Assembly (NCBI GenBank): GCA_032718475.1
Contig: JAUCBJ010002131.1
Location: forward strand, 1 to 31,808
Source of the DNA: Nemertoderma westbladi
Taxonomy: Eukaryota; Xenacoelomorpha; Nemertodermatida; Nemertodermatidae
DNA length: 31,808 nucleotides
Direction: 5' to 3'
In this document: positions 18,962 to 30,686 of the stretch, piece after piece
Numbering within the stretch: position 1 is the first letter of the stretch
How the letters are laid out: every line of letters starts with the position of its first letter
The notes under the pieces: generated by a model
The model's input: the letters and a program-made list of their open reading frames with translations, nothing else
Told to the model about the DNA's origin: nothing
Databases searched by the model: none
Position numbers and translations under genes: made by a program

Positions 18962-20512
18962 ATGACTGAGTTGATATAAGATGATCTTGGTATCAGGGAG
19001 CGATATACTCTACCGTTGCAAGCGTTTGTTGATAGCTTAATACGCGGCGACGCTAGTCCAACTACTACGGAGGACGATGGTCGTTATATCGAACCGCCAA
19101 TGTCCCAGGAGCAACTCACTCGTGAATTGGACTATCGAAAATTCACTGCTCACTATACGCATCGTAATGGTACGCATATGGACTTCTTAACTACTGTTCA
19201 TCCTATCGATTTACACAATACGGACGATGTCGACACCGAAAGGGAAATAGTCCTATTTAAATATCATACCCAGCGGAGTAGGAACGATAAACTGAGAATC
19301 GAATGCGAAAATTCGATTCGAAATCGACTTGAAAGAGAAGATGTTAAAGAACCGGATAAACGCAGTGACTCCAACGTATATTTGGAATGCTTGAGAGAAA
19401 CATTGTAAAACTAAAGAAAGATCACCCGCGTTTCCCCTAGAAGACGTGCGTCTTTGGTATTATTGCGATGAATGCCCAAGACCCAACCAACAAACGGAAG
19501 GACATAAACATCCGCGGAGACGTTGTTCTAAACACAGTTTTACTCGCTATATTTACGGGAGTTTCGAGCGAAACTTGTTTGATGTATCACCTACGCTCGC
19601 TTGACTCAAACGATCCTTAAATAAACCTATGATCAGAGTTCCGGAATACTCGGTCAGACCTCCTCACTCCCTAGTGAGACCTCAGACTCTTGATCCTAAT
19701 AGTATCACGGATCCTCCCGAACTGTACTCACTGTTCAAAGATCTAGTGTTACCCGAACAATTAGTCGGTGGCACTCCGGTTGTGGGCTCCCTAAATATTT
19801 GCCCATCTTACCTAGCCGGATTGGGACGCGGACATCTAATATCGCCATTCAACCGTATCATCGTCCCAGTTTAACCCGATACAACCTGTCACCGAGGTGG
19901 AGGAGAGAGTTGTACGAAACGCGTTGGACACTATTCGTCTAAAGATCGGAAAAGGAACCTACAATTGTTTAGAGAAACGTAAATTGCAGCAACAAGTCCA
20001 AGCGGTAAACGAATTAGCTTTATCTCAGTTCGATCAGGAAATCCAGAATCTATAAGAAGATATCGAACTTGGACGACTCTACTTTCTGCAAGAGTTTGGA
20101 CGAATGTTTTCAACAACAAGCGGAGGAAAATCAGCTCGAGGAGAAGCATATCGATTCCGATAGAGCCTGAGAACGCGAGTTGGAAAGAATCATCAAACCG
20201 AGGAAATTTCTCTCTACACACGGTCCACCTACCGCTCTCGTGCAAACGACCCGTCAGGGACCAGTAAGAGCTGCTGTCTTAAAACGCGCTCTCAAGGTTG
20301 TTCGACCTCGTTCCACTGAGGTTGATACCGATCAACCGGGTACCTCGACCGGCGGATACACCGACCGTAACCCTAAACCTTCTGATGCAATTGCATTGCA
20401 CCCTTCACCCAAGAGTTATAGCCCTCCTAGTAAAGTGGCTCGCCCCAAAGAGAAAGGGACTCTTGCTAGCCTCAAAAAACTGCGTAAACGCCGTTGGCGT
20501 AAGAAAGACTAA
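18962..20512 (+). pseudogene. Element A ORF3: decayed unrecognised protein before the 3' LTR
   Basis: A coding trace of about 510 codons follows the ATG at 18962. It needs three frame changes (near 19410-19440, 19866 and 20088) and passes stops at 18977, 19602, 20053 and 20168. Parts: an acidic N-terminal domain (to 19405); a Cys/His cluster C-X2-C-X9-H-X-H-X4-C-X2-H (about 19470-19542); a Pro-rich middle; a Glu/Gln-rich coiled coil (about 19885-20160); and a strongly basic C-terminus ending in Lys/Arg-rich LRKRRWRKKD. No signal peptide or membrane segment is seen, which argues against an envelope protein despite the location after pol. I do not recognise the family. Nucleic-acid binding is a reasonable guess from the basic tail. 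Confidence 0.55.
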
Positions 20513-20583
20513 CTGTTTAGAGTATTTTTATATTTTAGAAACTGTGATTTTTTATATTTTATAGAATTAAATCCCATTTTCTG

Positions 20584-20590
20584 GGAGCGG
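20584..20590 (+). promoter_or_regulatory. Short purine tract before the 3' LTR of element A
   Basis: GGAGCGG-type purine-rich bases (with one C) directly precede TGTAAAGG of the 3' LTR. The place fits plus-strand priming, but the tract is short and imperfect. Confidence 0.4.
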
Positions 20591-21797
20591 TGTAAAGGCT
20601 TTTGCGGATATAACTAGTCATTTTCCCCGCAAAGTACTCTGTAGGTGTTTTAGCGGACATAAAAAGCCGTTTTCTTACTGTGTAGGTGTTTTAGTGAACA
20701 TAAAAAGCCATTTTTCTGTATGTGTACTTTAGCGGACATAACAAGCCATTTTATGCCGCAATACGCCAAAATACTCTTAATACAGTGTGGCTTAGATGAC
20801 GAAATCTATCAGCTGATTTTGATGTCGATGTGGAGCTTTTTAACTCTCTTTGTTCAGCTCACTCGTCCAATCAGAGCGATTTTCATTTTATTTGCACAGA
20901 AGCCTACGGGAAATCGCGCAATGCATGACGGTCTTTGTTTACCTTTTTCCTGAGCCCAGAACATCGGCTTTGGAATTATTCTTAGTTTCAGACTTTATCC
21001 AAACATTCGACGGCTTTGATTATAGGAACGTATAACTGTTATCCTGACACGGCTCAGCACAGAAAACTCATAGCAAACCAAACCAGACTCACCTTACCTT
21101 TCACCGCATTATTTTACTGCTATTTACTGTCGGTTATTAATTGTTAGAAGTTGATGGATATGTTGTTATATTTGGAGAATATCGATAAATAATCATAAAA
21201 CCCCAATCTTCTTGATATACTGAAGGTTAGAGAGACCGGTTACCTGTAGCAATTGCGACTTACATTATAGTGGTTTTTGAGTGAATTGAATGCTATTTCA
21301 TAATCCCTACATGTGTCAGTTGCTGTTCTCCTTATATATGATCAAATTTAGTGAAGGTCGGCAGATCAGTGTGCAGCAGTGTGCGGTAGTGTGCATGAGT
21401 GTGACAGATAACAAAGCATTTCCTAAAGAATGCGCTTTATACGAAAATCATTAGCCATCCCGTTGTGTTTAGTGTAAGTCATAAATCTGTTTACATACTT
21501 AGAGCGCCACGTCCTAAAGGAACTGTTAATATTTCCCGAAAGTAAATAATATTTGTCAGAGATTATATATTAACAATCAATCGAATAGTACAGTAAGTCT
21601 ACACCGCAATAAGGTCAGAGCCTCCGAATCCAGTCTCCCTTAACTGTGGGTGAATGGTGGCGCATAGGCTGGCTTCGGCTAATGTAACTTTATATCTTAT
21701 ATGCAACAAATACTTGTTATAGGCTAAAGTCGATTTGTAAACTAGAAGACACCTAAAATTAGCGGGTTAAACTGCTAAAGGTCTAAAAGCGCGAACA
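20591..21797 (+). repeat. Element A copy 1, 3' LTR
   Basis: 1207 bp with TG...CA ends, about 98.7% identical to the 5' LTR over aligned bases. It retains the block AGATAACAAAGCATTTCC missing from the 5' LTR and present (as a variant) in copy 2. It is followed by the target duplication GCGGC and then by the second half of the LINE. Confidence 0.93.
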
Positions 21798-23862
21798 GCG
21801 GCAGATCACTGTGAGGGCTATACTGCCTTTACAGAAGCAGTTAAGTTAGCAGCTGCAGAAACAGTTCCTGTATACCCTCGAAACAGGAAAAGGGCCCCTT
21901 GGACTGACAACAAAATTCAGAAGTGCCGAAATGACCTTCATAAGGCGCAGAAAGAGTCCCGACTCAAACAGACTACAGCGGCCAAGAATGCAGTTAAGGC
22001 TGCATCTAGGTCCCTGAACAGGCAGTACTCTGTTAATCTACAGGAGCTAATAAACCAACAGGTTGATGCCATCAATGATGCTGATGACAGCAGGCAATCA
22101 TCCCAGGCATGGAAATCGATCAATTTGCTTACTGGGCGGAAAAGCCAACCAAACACCAAGGTTAAGGCTGAATCACCAGCCGATCGCCTCAATGGTTGGA
22201 AAGCCCACTTTGAAAAGCTCCTCAATAATGACAGGGTATTGCCTGATAACTTTATAGAAGTAAAAGTGTCTGAGTCTGTACCCCCAGATATTTCCATTGG
22301 CGATATCTCCTTTGCAGAAGTGAAGGCTGCTGCAAAGAGCATTAAGACCAATCGTGCCAGTGGAGTAGATGGTGTTCCCCCTGAGGTCTTTAAAATACCT
22401 GAGTGTTTAAAGCTCATCTATCCCATCATAGTAGACATGTACCGAACAACAAGAGTCCCACAAGAAATGAAAACAAATAAGTTGGTGCCAGTTCCCAAGA
22501 AGGGTAACCTAACACTCTATGGTTCTTTTCGGGGAATCTCATTGATCTTGATTGCTGCAAAGCTATACAATAGAATTCTATTAAATCGCATCAGGAATCC
22601 CATTGAGAGACTGCTCCGTGGAAATCAGAATGGGTTCCGTAAAGGTCGTGGGACCATGGAGCCCATTTTGGCACTTAGAAGGATAATTGAAGAATTATCA
22701 AAAAAGAAAGACAGGCATCTGGCTGTTGTCTTTGTTGACTTCTTCAAGGCCATTGATTCAGTCTCTCGCTCACGTATGTTCAGCATACTTTCATTATATG
22801 GGATTCCTGATGAAATTATTGCAGCAATCAGATCAATATACGATGGTTCGACAACATTTGTATCTACTGTTTTCGATGACACAGAACCATTTGAAGTGTT
22901 ATGGGGCGTCCTCCAGGGAGGCACACTTGCACCATTCTTGTTCATAATTGTGGTTGACTATGTTCTACGCTTGTCCTTATGATAACTCCACCTACTGGCT
23001 CCAGAAGTCGAGGAAATCCTGTCAAGTACCTATCTGATCTAGACTTTGCTGATGACTTAAGAGTCTCTCAGAATCACTAGAGGGAGCCCAACGGCTCCTC
23101 AGCTCATTAGAACATGCTGCTTCTAGTATTGGTCTTTTTATTAACTCCAGAAAGACCAAAATTTTAACAGTTAACTTTGAAAGTCCTCAGCAAGTCTCTG
23201 ATCGGATGAGCATAAGCTCAAAAGATGGTATGCTTGAGCATGTGGACGACTTCTGTTATCTGGGATCATGGATCCGGAAGTCAGATGAGGACCTTCGAAT
23301 ACGTAAGGGAAAGGCATGGGCAGCCTTGAATAGGCTTTCCAGGATTTGGAACTCCGAGAATTAATCGGAAACTTAAGGTCCGATTATTTAGAGCAGCAGT
23401 AGTTCCAGTACTTCTCTATGGGAGTCCATGCTGGGCTCTAACTGCTGAGGACACCAAATCTCTGGATGGCACATTCACAAAAATGCTACGCCGGGTTCAT
23501 TGTGTCAAGTACAATGCACACATCTCCAACCAGACACTATATAACATTGGAGGTGTCTCATTGGTTCCCCCAAGCTTGACACTAGAACAAAATCGCCTCC
23601 GCTTTGCAGGAGATTGCTTTCGCCGTGAGGACCATCCAGTGCATAATCTTGTACTTTGGCAACCTCATGGAGTGAATAAACATGGTGGACAGACCATGAC
23701 TTTCTTGAGACGCATCTTAAAGGACATTGGCCTTGAAGATGCGGATGATCTAGCAAATGTCAGATAGGGAGTTGTGGCGGCGCAATTTTGTCGACAAGCC
23801 GGCACAGCTTTCTTAAAAATGCAGCTGCAATTCAGCATGCCGATCCTAGTAGTAGTAGATAA
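21798..23862 (+). pseudogene. LINE 3' fragment: reverse transcriptase and C-terminal region
   Basis: It picks up the LINE frame left at 3086, in phase. An open stretch runs to TGA 22980-22982. It shows reverse-transcriptase motifs: NQNGFRKGRG (about 22623), the motif-A strand VVFVDF (about 22727), and VLQGG.LAP (about 22909). The catalytic FADD motif (about 23045-23056) lies beyond the stop in another frame, so the gene is broken by stops and frameshifts. Further on are the V.DF.YLGS.I and YGS..W blocks usual in the C-terminal part of such LINEs. The fragment fades out near a short TAG repeat (23847-23862), which may be its 3' tail. Likely RTE-like; the clade is tentative. Confidence 0.88.
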
Positions 23863-23928
23863 GACTAGTTCACGTCACGAAATATTTGGATTTTACAAAT
23901 TTTCTCCCGTATACATAAGATAAGATCA

Positions 23929-23973
23929 CCTTAGTAGGGGGACTACTAAGGACTACCTGGCCCACTTGCCAGG
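23929..23973. repeat. Two adjacent perfect stem-loops
   Basis: CCTTAGTAG and CTACTAAGG form a 9-bp stem with loop GGGGA (23929-23951). CCTGGC and GCCAGG form a 6-bp stem with a 6-nt loop (23956-23973). They lie between the LINE end and the SF3A3 exon. They could be part of a small repeat or a 3' processing structure; nothing decides. Confidence 0.7.
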
Positions 23974-24334
23974 GAAATTTTCAGTTTGAACCAAAGGCTT
24001 TAAATGGGCTAGACAGAGCTCACCTCAGCTTGAATCATGTTTCCCCGCCCACGCACTCGTTGCAATCTAGCGATATCAAAACCCTGTGGATTTATTCCGA
24101 CTCGCTCATTACGCTCGTTCATATGACCAACCAATCGGAATAGCAAACCGCAAAGTGCTATTCTACACACAGGTAACTAATTTATGTAATAATAATAATA
24201 AAAACATAGTTTTACACACGGGAAATATATCATATAAATAGGCTTTATTGCACCGCAGTAACTAATGTTTGCAGATGCTATGCTATATCTTAGTCTCATA
24301 GAATATATCATATCATTGTACATCTTCTTGTTCA
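23974..24334. other. Region downstream of SF3A3 with candidate poly(A) signals
   Basis: On the minus strand AATAAA occurs at 24244-24249 and at 24091-24096, about 85 and 240 bases after the stop at 24335-24337. Either could end the SF3A3 transcript. Otherwise there is no gene or clear repeat here. Confidence 0.45.
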
Positions 24335-24862
24335 TTATTTTCCCTCTGGAGTCCTCGAACCCTTCCTCTTGGTCGGGATCCCATCTCTCCACGGTTTTCT
24401 GACTCTTAGTTTCTCCCACAGCGCCAAAGCGTCTTCTATCTGAGTGACGCTCGCGAAATGGGTGGTGTTGGGGATCCCGAGACAGCGCATCCCGTGGGCG
24501 TGACGCCACTCGGCGAAGTGTCGTTGGAAGGCCTTGGGACCGCGGTAGGTCTGGTTGCCGCAGATCTCGCACGAGAAGTTGAGATTCAAGCCGTGGAGTT
24601 TGTAGAGCCAGTAGGGGATGGGTTTACCATCCCACCCGAGTGGCAGGTACTTCGGGTTGTAGGGGACTTCCTCTTCGTCGTCCTCATCCTCCTCCTCTAT
24701 CATATCGGCGTCATCCTCGGTGTCCCGCTCGTGGCCGGTTCTCGCCTGTTTGCGTTGGACGTTCTCTCGCGTCGCTTTCCGTTGTTCTCCAACCATCTCC
24801 ACCAGTTTGTAGATTCTCGCTTCCATCGCCGCGATTTGACGTTGTTTGTCGGATTTGTCGAC
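24335..24862 (-). CDS. SF3A3: SF3A3 (SF3a60) C-terminal exon, with an apparent frameshift near its end
   Basis: The translation closely matches the C-terminus of splicing factor 3A subunit 3, a U2 snRNP protein needed for branch-site recognition. Visible are an acidic stretch, the [20 protein letters not shown] block, and a matrin-type zinc finger CX2CX13HX5H ([16 protein letters not shown] onward), followed by RCLGIPNT. The exon starts at 24862 after a minus-strand TTTAG acceptor that also supplies an in-frame stop, so the boundary is well placed and the exon starts in phase 0. Near 24401-24412 the family-like sequence jumps to another frame, where [10 protein letters not shown] and [12 protein letters not shown] match the expected tail. 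As given, the main frame ends at TAA 24335-24337 with a non-family tail. This could be a sequencing error, a real change or a pseudogene. It is GC-rich relative to its surroundings. Confidence 0.85.
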   Translation of the reverse strand, partial: VDKSDKQRQIAAMEARIYKLVEMVGEQRKATRENVQRKQARTGHERDTEDDADMIEEEDEDDEEEVPYNPKYLPLGWDGKPIPYWLYKLHGLNLNFSCEICGNQTYRGPKAFQRHFAEWRHAHGMRCLGIPNTTHFASVTQIEDALALWEKLRVRKPWRDGIPTKRKGSRTPEGK

Positions 24863-26054
24863 CTAAATACACGAAATAAATGAATTGGGGCCTGAGGTCT
24901 TATTATTAATTATTAATGTGAAAGTAAGTAAAAGTGGCCACTGTATGGGTAAAGAAACAGAAGGGCATAAAATTTCAATTTAATTTTCCAATTAATTTTT
25001 TATCCAAAATCAAATTACTTTCAAATAATAAATAATTTATTATTAGAATTAGAATTACAAATTATTTATTTTCTATAAAATTAATTAATTGTTTGAAGTA
25101 AAATAAGAGGTGGTTTTCGAATACATCCATTATATATATATTATAACGAACCTGTCTTTAGACTGGGTAGTTTTTGTCTAAAGCTGAGGCCGGCAAAAAC
25201 ACGATGGATATATTTACCTATATCACTCACTATATATGTCACTATATCACTCACTATGTATGTTCACCAAATGGCTTGAAACCACTTGCATGCATTGTAA
25301 AATTGTAAACGCAAGTATTTATCAATTGTTGTCTAGTTGTTGAATAAAAAAGTTGGGAACGATTCGAAGTGCGATATTCGAAATATTTGCATATTTTCAA
25401 CATTATTGAACGCGAAATTAAATACCCACAACTCCCTTGCTTGAAATGTTTTCAGGTGATTGATATTTAGCAATTATTATGAGGTTACTTACTACTGAAA
25501 TCTGACAGAATGCCAAACGTATTATTATAGTTCTATCTCTATTCAGCCAGTTAGTGTAATGTCAAGCAGTACATCATTTATATATCGTATGTATCTATAG
25601 GGCCTAATTGTCATCGTTATAATACTGTCATCAACTTAGGCTAATCTCAATTGTAATGCAAAGGCTTAGTAGGTTTTGTATATCTGGGACGTTTACAACA
25701 GCTGTCGATTAAACTAACAAAACCATAAAACTGAACCAGGGTGGCTGCCAGCCGGGTACCAACGGCTGTTGGGTAGACTTAAGGGAACATTTCACAAACT
25801 TTCATAGGATGCTTGTACATGTACATTATATTGGTTGCTCCGATGTTTTTATTAGGCTAACTGAGAATGTATCAGGTATAAATACTGTAATTATAGTGTT
25901 CTTTATTTTATTTATCTAATACAGAAAAGACCCCTCCGCAGAATAAACTGCTCTTTTGGGCCGTTTCTCAGGTTGCGGATATGGATACCATTTCACACAT
26001 CATCGTAGTAATTGTGATTATGATTTGTTTGCCTAGGCGAATGTGTATTACATT

Positions 26055-26117
26055 AGATGGGAGGCAGTTTTTTGGTTGATGCAAGTCATTCTTGGTTTGC
26101 ATCTTCCAATCCCATCT
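26055..26117. repeat. Imperfect 63-bp hairpin
   Basis: The outer arms AGATGGGA/TCCCATCT and inner arms GATGCAA/TTTGCATC are nested around a short loop. It resembles a small foldback, but no target duplication or family could be assigned. Confidence 0.6.
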
Positions 26118-26697
26118 GTTTCTTGGAGTCTGTGTAAGACAGGTTCGTTTAAAGCCATCTTGATGGCGTTCTAGTATATATATATGTAGGTAATGCCGCC
26201 AAGAGGTTCATTCTGTATATCAAGTCAAGGATGTCATGGGGTGATGGGAAAGTACGACGATGCCAAGGCAAATACAATTAGGTGAATTAGTTGAGCCTTG
26301 GAAAAGGGAGACACCAATTAACGCAATTAGGAAAATTAAGTTCCATTGTGGCTAGATTAAGTTTGCTGAAACTCACTGGGTAGTGAGAATTGGAGGACAT
26401 TTTATCACACTTTTTTTTCTCAAAATTTGCTAATTTAAATTGTCAAAATTTTAAGGTAGCCTCCTACATACCTTAACTACACTGAAATCAACTTATCTCA
26501 TGTTTTCATTAAAGGCTTTTGAGCAGTAAAGTGTTTGGCCTACCAGTTTAATACTGTATAATTTGTTGAAATTCATAAGATGCAATTCAGCTCAAAAACT
26601 CAAAGTCAAACATGGCTTTATTAACAGCATTGTTCACACTAGTGACGGGCCTAGAAGGCCAGATAAAGTACCGACCTTTTTTTTCATAAAAACAGTC

Positions 26698-27045
26698 AAC
26701 TGGTAACGGTTATGAATTTGAGTTCCTGGTTACAAATCTGAGTTTCTAGTTACAAATCTGAGAGTCCTGTAACAAATTGGAGTCCACGGTTACAAATCTG
26801 AGCGCCTGGTTACGAATTAGTATTCCTAGTTAAGAATTTGTGTTCCTGGTTACAAATAAGTATGTTTGGTTACAAATCTGAGCACCCAGTTACAAATTCA
26901 ACTGCTCAGTTCCAAATCCAAGTAACCAGTAGTAAATCCAAGCGCCATGTAACAAATATTAGTACCCATGAGCTATGAGCAGATCGGACTATCCAGTTAC
27001 AAATTCGATATCTTAGTTATAAAATCTGAGTGTCAGTTAACTTTG
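26698..27045. repeat. Degenerate ~20-bp minisatellite (GGTTACAAATCTGAG)
   Basis: Roughly 15 units of about 20-21 bp resemble GGTTACAAATCTGAGTTCCT, with heavy divergence toward the right end. Unit lengths are steady while sequences differ, which is consistent with an old tandem array. There are no unique spacers of the CRISPR kind. Confidence 0.8.
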
Positions 27046-27474
27046 TATCTGCAACGCAACTTATACTGAATATATGCATAGGCTAAGAATTTATAAAAAA
27101 TTCACATTAATACTGCAAATGCAGTTTTTATCTTTGGTTTAAATAATTTAATAATTTGAAAATACCGAAGCGTGCGTTTTATACTTTTTTTCCACTTCAT
27201 TGTTCTACCGGTGCACAAAAGTTGCCAAATGGTAAAAAAATAAGGCAAAAAAAATTTCATTAAATTTCGTCTATATGTTCACGGATCCCAAGAGGGTTGA
27301 AATTTTGATCCATCGCGATGCGCGATGCGATGAAATTTATAGCAATATAACACATGAATGAAAGATCAATGACACAAGAAGAACTTCCTGCATGCATTAA
27401 ATGTCATCAAATGGGTTCAAACTTACAGTAGTTAGAAACCAAAATTTTAACTTTTGGATCAAGGTAACTAGTGC

Positions 27475-28711
27475 TGTAAAAGCTTTTGCGGACATAACAA
27501 GTCATTTTTCTCCGCAATATACCGTGTAGGTGCTTTAGCGGACATAACAAGCCATTTTCTCCGCAATGTACCGTGTAGGTGCTTTAGCGGACATAACAAG
27601 CCATTTTCTGCCGCAATGCGCCTAATACTCTAAAAGACTGGAACTCAGATGACGAAATCTGTCAGCTGATTTACTGTAAACGTGGAACCTCTCTTTGTTC
27701 TGATCAGCCAATCAGAGCGATTTTCATTTTGTCTTGTACAGAGGCCTACGGAAAACCGCGCAATGCATTACGGTCTTTGTTTACCTTTTCTGAGCCCCAG
27801 AACACCGGCTTAGAATTCTTCTGTGCTTCTGTAGAAGTTTCAGACTTTGGCCAAACATTAGATGGCTTTGATTACAGGAATGTAAATCTATTATCTGGCT
27901 GGTAACATTACTGCAGTAATACCGACTGCAACGCAACCTGGTCACCTGGTCACCTGGAGCACTGCAATCCACATATCAACCAAACTGCTGAACTGACTTG
28001 CATAAGTAACATATACTGATTGTTCACCGCATTATTTACTGTCTGTTATTAATTGTTATATATTGATGGATATGTTGATATATTTGGAGAATACCGATAA
28101 ATAATCATAAAACCCCCAATCTTCTTGATTACTGAAGGTAAGAGGGACCGGCTACCTGTAGCAATTCGACTTACATTATAGTGGTTTTTGTGTGAATTAA
28201 ATGCTATTTCATAATCCCTACATGTGTCAGTTGCTATCCTCCTTATATATGATCAAATTCAGTGACGGTCGGCAGATCAGTGTGCAGTAGTGTGAAGTAG
28301 TGTGAAGTGGTGTGAAGTGGTGTGACAGATAATAAAGCATCTCCTAAAGAATGCGCTATTTACGAAACTCAGAGGCCATCTCGTTGTGTTTAGTATAAGT
28401 CATAACTCTGTTTTATATACTTAAAGCGCCCATCCTAAAGGAACTGTTAATATTTCCCCGAAAGTGAATAATATTGTCAGAGATTATATAGTAACGATCA
28501 ATCGAATAATACAGTAGGTCTGCACCGCAATCATTTCAAAGCATCCGAATCCAGTCTCCCTTAACAGTGGGTGAATGATCGCGCATAGACTGGCTTCGGC
28601 TAGTGTAACTTTATGTGCACTAAATACTTGTTATAGGCTAAAGTCGATTTATAAACAAGAGGACACCTAAAATTGGCAGGTTAAACTGCTAAAGGTCTGA
28701 AAGCGCGAACA
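27475..28711 (+). repeat. Element A copy 2, 5' LTR
   Basis: 1237 bp, starting TGTAAAAGC and ending GCGCGAACA, with three regular units of about 45 bp at its start and CAGTGTG-like repeats near 28281-28325. Similar to both copy-1 LTRs throughout. Confidence 0.88.
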
Positions 28712-30686
28712 ATAATAGATTTTAGTTTCTGATTGCAGTGTAGGCAATAAATATTTGTCTATTGTTCTGGTAAGAACAATAATAGATTTAAACTCTTGAT
28801 TGCACCGTAGGCAATAAAGTCGAAGGTACCGGTCGAACGGTAAGCTGTAGGCCTAACTGCCCAACTACCCGAACCGGTACTTACAGGTACAACAGTATTA
28901 TTCGATTTTGATAATTATATACCGGTAGGTCTTGATATTTAATCAGGGACTGTAGCCCTGGTTTTTTATTGGGATTTTACTTATTTCTGTCAGTTTTATT
29001 TATCTGTAAGTGTAATAATGAGCAGAAGGCGTGTAAGCCCGCTCAAATTGTACAGATAATTTGTAGGCTGGATTGTTGTCTGGCTGTTGTTAGGTCTGAA
29101 CAGATTGCAGTGTGTGTAGAGTGTATGTCCGATAAAGTACTAGTTAGGAAGGTGGGGGCATCCAGTGCTGTAAGGTAAATCCCCCCCCCCCCCCCAGAAA
29201 GAATAAGTCGTACTACTCAGTTAGAACGCATACTAACTAACCATTTCGGAGTCTGCATATACTGTAGTTTATTTAGGCTTGCCAGTAGTCTGCCAGCATT
29301 TGGTCTGTATTTTGTTTGTATAGTCTGTACGGGTAGCGTAATATTTATTATTCAGAGTCTATGCGAGTATTCGCAACCTACATAACCCCCCAAGTTTATT
29401 CCTACAGTAATTGTGCTTGTTATACATACCGTTATAGTTAAATTAACCCCGGTACTACATCAGGGCTGCTTGGCGTAGGTAAAGACTGGTGATTTTATGC
29501 TCTGGTCACTCCAGCAGATACCGTGGTTCTTTTAGCTGTACAAGTATATTTAACTGCTGGTTATTTGTTGTATAAGTACTTGTACCTAATTTAGGGTTTA
29601 GTGTACAGTGCTTTCCGAAAGTAATTAGTGTGTAGGCAGTATATTTGTGTTGTAAAGTGGTTAATAGGCACGTTAGCTCTGGTTGGCTGCGGTAATTAAC
29701 TTCTAGGTAAGGACACTCTGGGTACATAATGTAGTACTTATAGTTTAAGACTATAAGTCATCAGACAGTGGTATTTTCTTATCTGGACAGCGCAATTTAT
29801 TTACTACTACTTTATTATTTTCAAATACCGTAGTTTCCTGTCCATTTGTAATAACCAGAAATTCTAACTCCTTGTTAGGCTGGTTTGTAGATTTCTTGTA
29901 AAATTACCCTAAAATTTGTACGTATAACCTTTTAGTGTTTATTTAGAGATTGTAATCTCACACAGTAATTGTATGTAATTTGTAGTAATAAGTAACTTAG
30001 TAAAGTAGAATTATTTGTTTTAGTATCCAACAAGTAGCACTTCACTGAGAGCGTTCAGCTTCTGTGCAGTGACTCCTTACCCAGAAATAATAACATTTAT
30101 TTCAAACCTTGTCAAAAAACCCTTGTACGGGTACATAATATATTATAAATCAACTCAAACCGATTTATAAAATAGTAGGCCTGTTATACACCAATTAGGT
30201 CTTAATATCAGTTGAACTACTGCTTGATAACAGTAATAAGTAAAGGGAAGTAACCATAAAAATTCAGAAATTCAGTTATTATAAAATAATTGACATTACC
30301 GGTATTTATGGTAGGCTTATTATATTTATTTATATAAATTTAGGCCGAAATTATATACCGGTATTCTGTAATTAATCCTAGTCTATAATAATACTTATAC
30401 ATACTATAAGTGTATGCTGTATACCGGTATTTACGGTAGGCTTATTATATATATTTATATAAATTTATGCTGAAATTATATACCGGTATTCTGTGACTAA
30501 ACCTAGTCTGTAATAATACTTATATATACTATAAGTGTATACCGGTATTTTAATATATTATATATATATCACGTTACACTGAGTAACGGTATCGGTAATT
30601 AATTACTAGGCTTACAGTTGTTACTGAATTACTAGATTTACTTTAACTGTCGTTATAGTAGTAGGCATTCAACTGTACAATCAAAC
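28712..30686 (+). other. Element A copy 2 leader
   Basis: Matches 4266-6152 of copy 1. Differences include a short duplication at its start (AACAATAATAGATTT occurs at about 28708 and 28775), a run of 15 C at 29181-29195 where copy 1 has CCCCTCC, and loss of the ACCGGTCGACCGGT palindrome by one base. The ATACCGGTAT array is retained at about 30290-30550. No supported ORF. Confidence 0.75.

Larger units (their letters stand above)
24863..27474 (-). other. SF3A3: Presumed SF3A3 intron, AT-rich, with minor repeats
   Basis: Begins at the acceptor of the SF3A3 exon and runs, on the minus strand upstream, to the second element A. No further SF3A3 exon was recognised in the window. It includes a candidate inverted-repeat pair AACGAACCTGTCTT (about 25145 and 26146), a long hairpin at 26055-26117, a degenerate 20-bp minisatellite (26698-27045), and a CATCGC/GCGATG palindromic cluster near 27311-27332. 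Confidence 0.5.

Noticed and set aside
18962-20512. ORF3 as an envelope gene
   Set aside because: The position would fit, but no signal peptide, membrane segment or cleavage site is seen; the tail is basic and the middle a coiled coil.
24458-24883. Plus-strand frames opposite the SF3A3 exon
   Set aside because: The minus strand matches SF3A3 with its zinc finger; the plus-strand frames are antisense shadows.
28969-29178. 69-codon frame in the copy 2 leader
   Set aside because: No ATG start and the equivalent frame in copy 1 is stopped early, so it is not conserved.
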